From assembly GCA_030528285.1 (NCBI GenBank), contig JAUMZE010000005.1:1-64000 (forward strand): a DNA stretch of 64,000 bases. Direction: 5' to 3'. The notes under the pieces are model-generated. The model did not search any database and was not told the DNA's origin. It saw nothing but the letters and a program-made list of their open reading frames with translations. A program made the translations under genes and the position numbers. The stretch is from Aerococcus sp. GTDB lineage: Bacteria > Bacillota > Bacilli > Lactobacillales > Aerococcaceae. Shown one piece after another: positions 62,851-64,000 of this stretch (positions are counted from its first letter, which is position 1; every line of letters begins with the position of its first letter).

Positions 62851-63480
62851 TTAGTGAGCATTCGGTGAGTCGTCCAATTTTTGACTGCGGAGCACCCAAT
62901 ATCCTTTCTTGAGGGCGATGCGTTCCACATTCCCAAAGACTTCTGCCATCTTCTTCTGTGCGCTCGGAGCCCCCTGTTTCTTCTGGATCACCAAAAGCAG
63001 ATCGCCACCTGGTTTTAAGTGGTCCGTGGCCCCCGTAATGAAACTGTGAACAACCTGTTTCCCGGCGCGGATCGGCGGATTGGTCAGGATTCGGGCATAA
63101 GGCGATTGATGTACAGTTTGGTAGCCACTAGATAGATGGATCTGGACGTTCTCACGTTGGTTGGCCTCCGCGTTTTTGTGAGCGAGGTCCAGCGCGCGCT
63201 CATTCACGTCCACCATCTCAATAACACGTTCAGGTTCCTCATGCGCCATCACGATCCCAATTGGTCCATACCCACAGCCCAAATCAAGGATGGGTCCTAG
63301 AACAGTCGGCTTCGTTCCCACCGCTGCCCCTAGTAACACCTCACTCCCGAAATCGAGACGCTGCCGGGAGAAAACACCACTGTCCGTTTGAAAGATATAG
63401 GTCTGCCCCTCAAATGTCACCTGATACGTCTTCTCATCGTGGGCTAAGTTCGTATTATCATCAAAATACTGGTGAGCCAT
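62851..63480 (-). CDS. RsmC-like class I methyltransferase
   Basis: A 209-residue S-adenosylmethionine-dependent enzyme of the RsmC/YbxB group, which methylates guanine N2 in 16S rRNA or a related target. Motif I is LDLGCGYGPIGI, the acidic ribose loop is EMVDVNERAL, and motif IV is TNPPIRAGK, typical of amino-group methylation. YFDDNTNLAHDEKTYQVTFEG at the N-terminus is usual for this short form. It starts two bases after the stop of the upstream kinase gene. Confidence 0.92.
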   Translation of the reverse strand: MAHQYFDDNTNLAHDEKTYQVTFEGQTYIFQTDSGVFSRQRLDFGSEVLLGAAVGTKPTVLGPILDLGCGYGPIGIVMAHEEPERVIEMVDVNERALDLAHKNAEANQRENVQIHLSSGYQTVHQSPYARILTNPPIRAGKQVVHSFITGATDHLKPGGDLLLVIQKKQGAPSAQKKMAEVFGNVERIALKKGYWVLRSQKLDDSPNAH

Positions 63481-63482
63481 CC

Positions 63483-64000
63483 TTATGCTTCATCCTTCCG
63501 CTGTTGATAGAGTTGTTCGAGCTGATCCAACGCTTCAATATCCTCCAGTTGGCCGTGATCATCTAAATATGCGAGATAGTAGTAACTCGCCACATTCCCT
63601 AGATAATCCTCCACGACGGATCCATCCGTTACTTGATCAACGTAAGGTGCTACAATGCCTTGGCTCACATGCAGAAAGTCCGCGAGTTCTGCAGCACTCC
63701 CGGTATCCTTAGTAGATGCTACTAATTTCTCATAATCTGGGCCAATTTCCTGTTCAAATCGATCCCATTCCCCGACGACCTCCATCTCATCGCAGTCCAA
63801 TCCCATCCGTGGTGGCTCGAAATGGCAGTAGAAACGTTCAATCACATGGTCCGGCACCTGCTCCTCATCCTCTCGCAGGCGGTTCTGGCGTTCGATCGTT
63901 TCCAGTGGGCGGGTGAACACGACCGCGATTACATGATGACCATTCGCACTGAGGCGTTCATACAACGGCTGGCGAAAGCGGCGTTCGAGATTTGTCGCGT
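63483..64000 (-). CDS. P-loop kinase/AAA family protein, N-terminus beyond the right edge
   Basis: At least 172 codons of a gene whose start lies outside the window. The frame continues to the edge, reading ATNLERRFRQPLYERL and then VIAVVFTRPLETIERQNRLR, with VPDHVIERFYCHFEPP. This pattern (N-x-R, Phe-x-Pro, VP-x2-VI-x-R) is the C-terminal half of polynucleotide-kinase-like P-loop enzymes. The Walker A would lie upstream. It overlaps nothing and is followed at once by the methyltransferase. Confidence 0.75.
   Translation of the reverse strand, partial: ATNLERRFRQPLYERLSANGHHVIAVVFTRPLETIERQNRLREDEEQVPDHVIERFYCHFEPPRMGLDCDEMEVVGEWDRFEQEIGPDYEKLVASTKDTGSAAELADFLHVSQGIVAPYVDQVTDGSVVEDYLGNVASYYYLAYLDDHGQLEDIEALDQLEQLYQQRKDEA

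Noticed and set aside
1..64000. CRISPR arrays, complete insertion sequences, prophage or restriction-modification genes
   Set aside because: Reading through the window showed no regularly spaced repeats, no transposase or integrase and no phage or restriction genes.

Overview
This window looks like a chromosomal segment of a low-to-mid GC Gram-positive coccus of the order Lactobacillales. The evidence is PepX, a PurR of the phosphoribosyltransferase-fold type, a Wzh/Wzd/Wze-type capsule phosphoregulatory module, strong AGGAGG ribosome binding sites, an LPxTG surface protein, and a sorbose/mannose-type PTS next to a GH35 beta-galactosidase. GC content near one half and the gene set would suit Aerococcaceae (for example Abiotrophia-like organisms), but that placement is inference. 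No complete insertion sequence, prophage or CRISPR array is visible.

Layout. 0-1 kb: two tandem near-consensus promoters on the minus strand, which read out of the left edge into what should be an rRNA operon, then tRNA-Ala(CGC). 1-12.5 kb: housekeeping and transport (GT4 glycosyltransferase, Dps, GNAT acetyltransferase, PepX, a TIM-barrel protein with a YfcC transporter, CstA, endonuclease III, an NCS2-like permease). 12.6-17 kb: a minus-strand operon with DegV, Nudix hydrolase, a CpsB/Wzh-like protein that has lost its PHP metal ligands, CpsC/Wzd, the CpsD/Wze tyrosine kinase and an unknown 156-residue protein. 17-25 kb: GuaC, CoaD, an LCP ligase with an EF-hand-like loop, methionine aminopeptidase, a GntR regulator, flavodoxin, PepS and a small membrane protein, then a decayed gene.

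25-39 kb: galactose and amino-sugar use. The Leloir genes galK-galT (minus) and galM (plus) are divergent. A GH35 beta-galactosidase, mannose-family PTS EIIB/EIIC/EIID/EIIA, AgaS, NagA and LacD form a system resembling the streptococcal bgaC and lactobacillar gnb loci, which import and split Gal-beta-1,3-HexNAc disaccharides. A HutC-type GntR regulator sits divergently beside it. AgaS, NagA and LacD would take GalNAc-6-P to triose phosphates, but tagatose-6-phosphate kinase (LacC) is not in the window. Galactose freed by the beta-galactosidase would enter GalM/GalK/GalT.

39-53.3 kb: a polysaccharide locus with two polyprenyl-phosphate-type GT2 enzymes, a divergent multi-pass membrane protein (probable GT-C), a Wzx flippase, a Wzy-like polymerase, UDP-glucose dehydrogenase, four further GT2 enzymes, one gene broken by an in-frame stop, and a lone peptide-binding lipoprotein beside tRNA-Arg(CCT). 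No initiating sugar-phosphate transferase is present, and the kinase module and LCP ligase that would serve the locus lie 20-30 kb away. 53.4-64 kb: PurR, a membrane-anchored EEP-family phosphodiesterase, a 1104-residue LPxTG M14 carboxypeptidase under a promoter with an overlapping cre-like site, a glycine-betaine type ABC transporter, an RsmC-like methyltransferase and a P-loop kinase cut by the right edge.

The most unusual observations are the metal-ligand-less CpsB homologue inside an otherwise intact CpsC/CpsD operon with an unknown partner gene, an endonuclease III lacking one Fe-S cysteine, an EF-hand-like loop in an LCP protein, palindromes that look like abutted IS3-family ends without a transposase, and two gene remnants.
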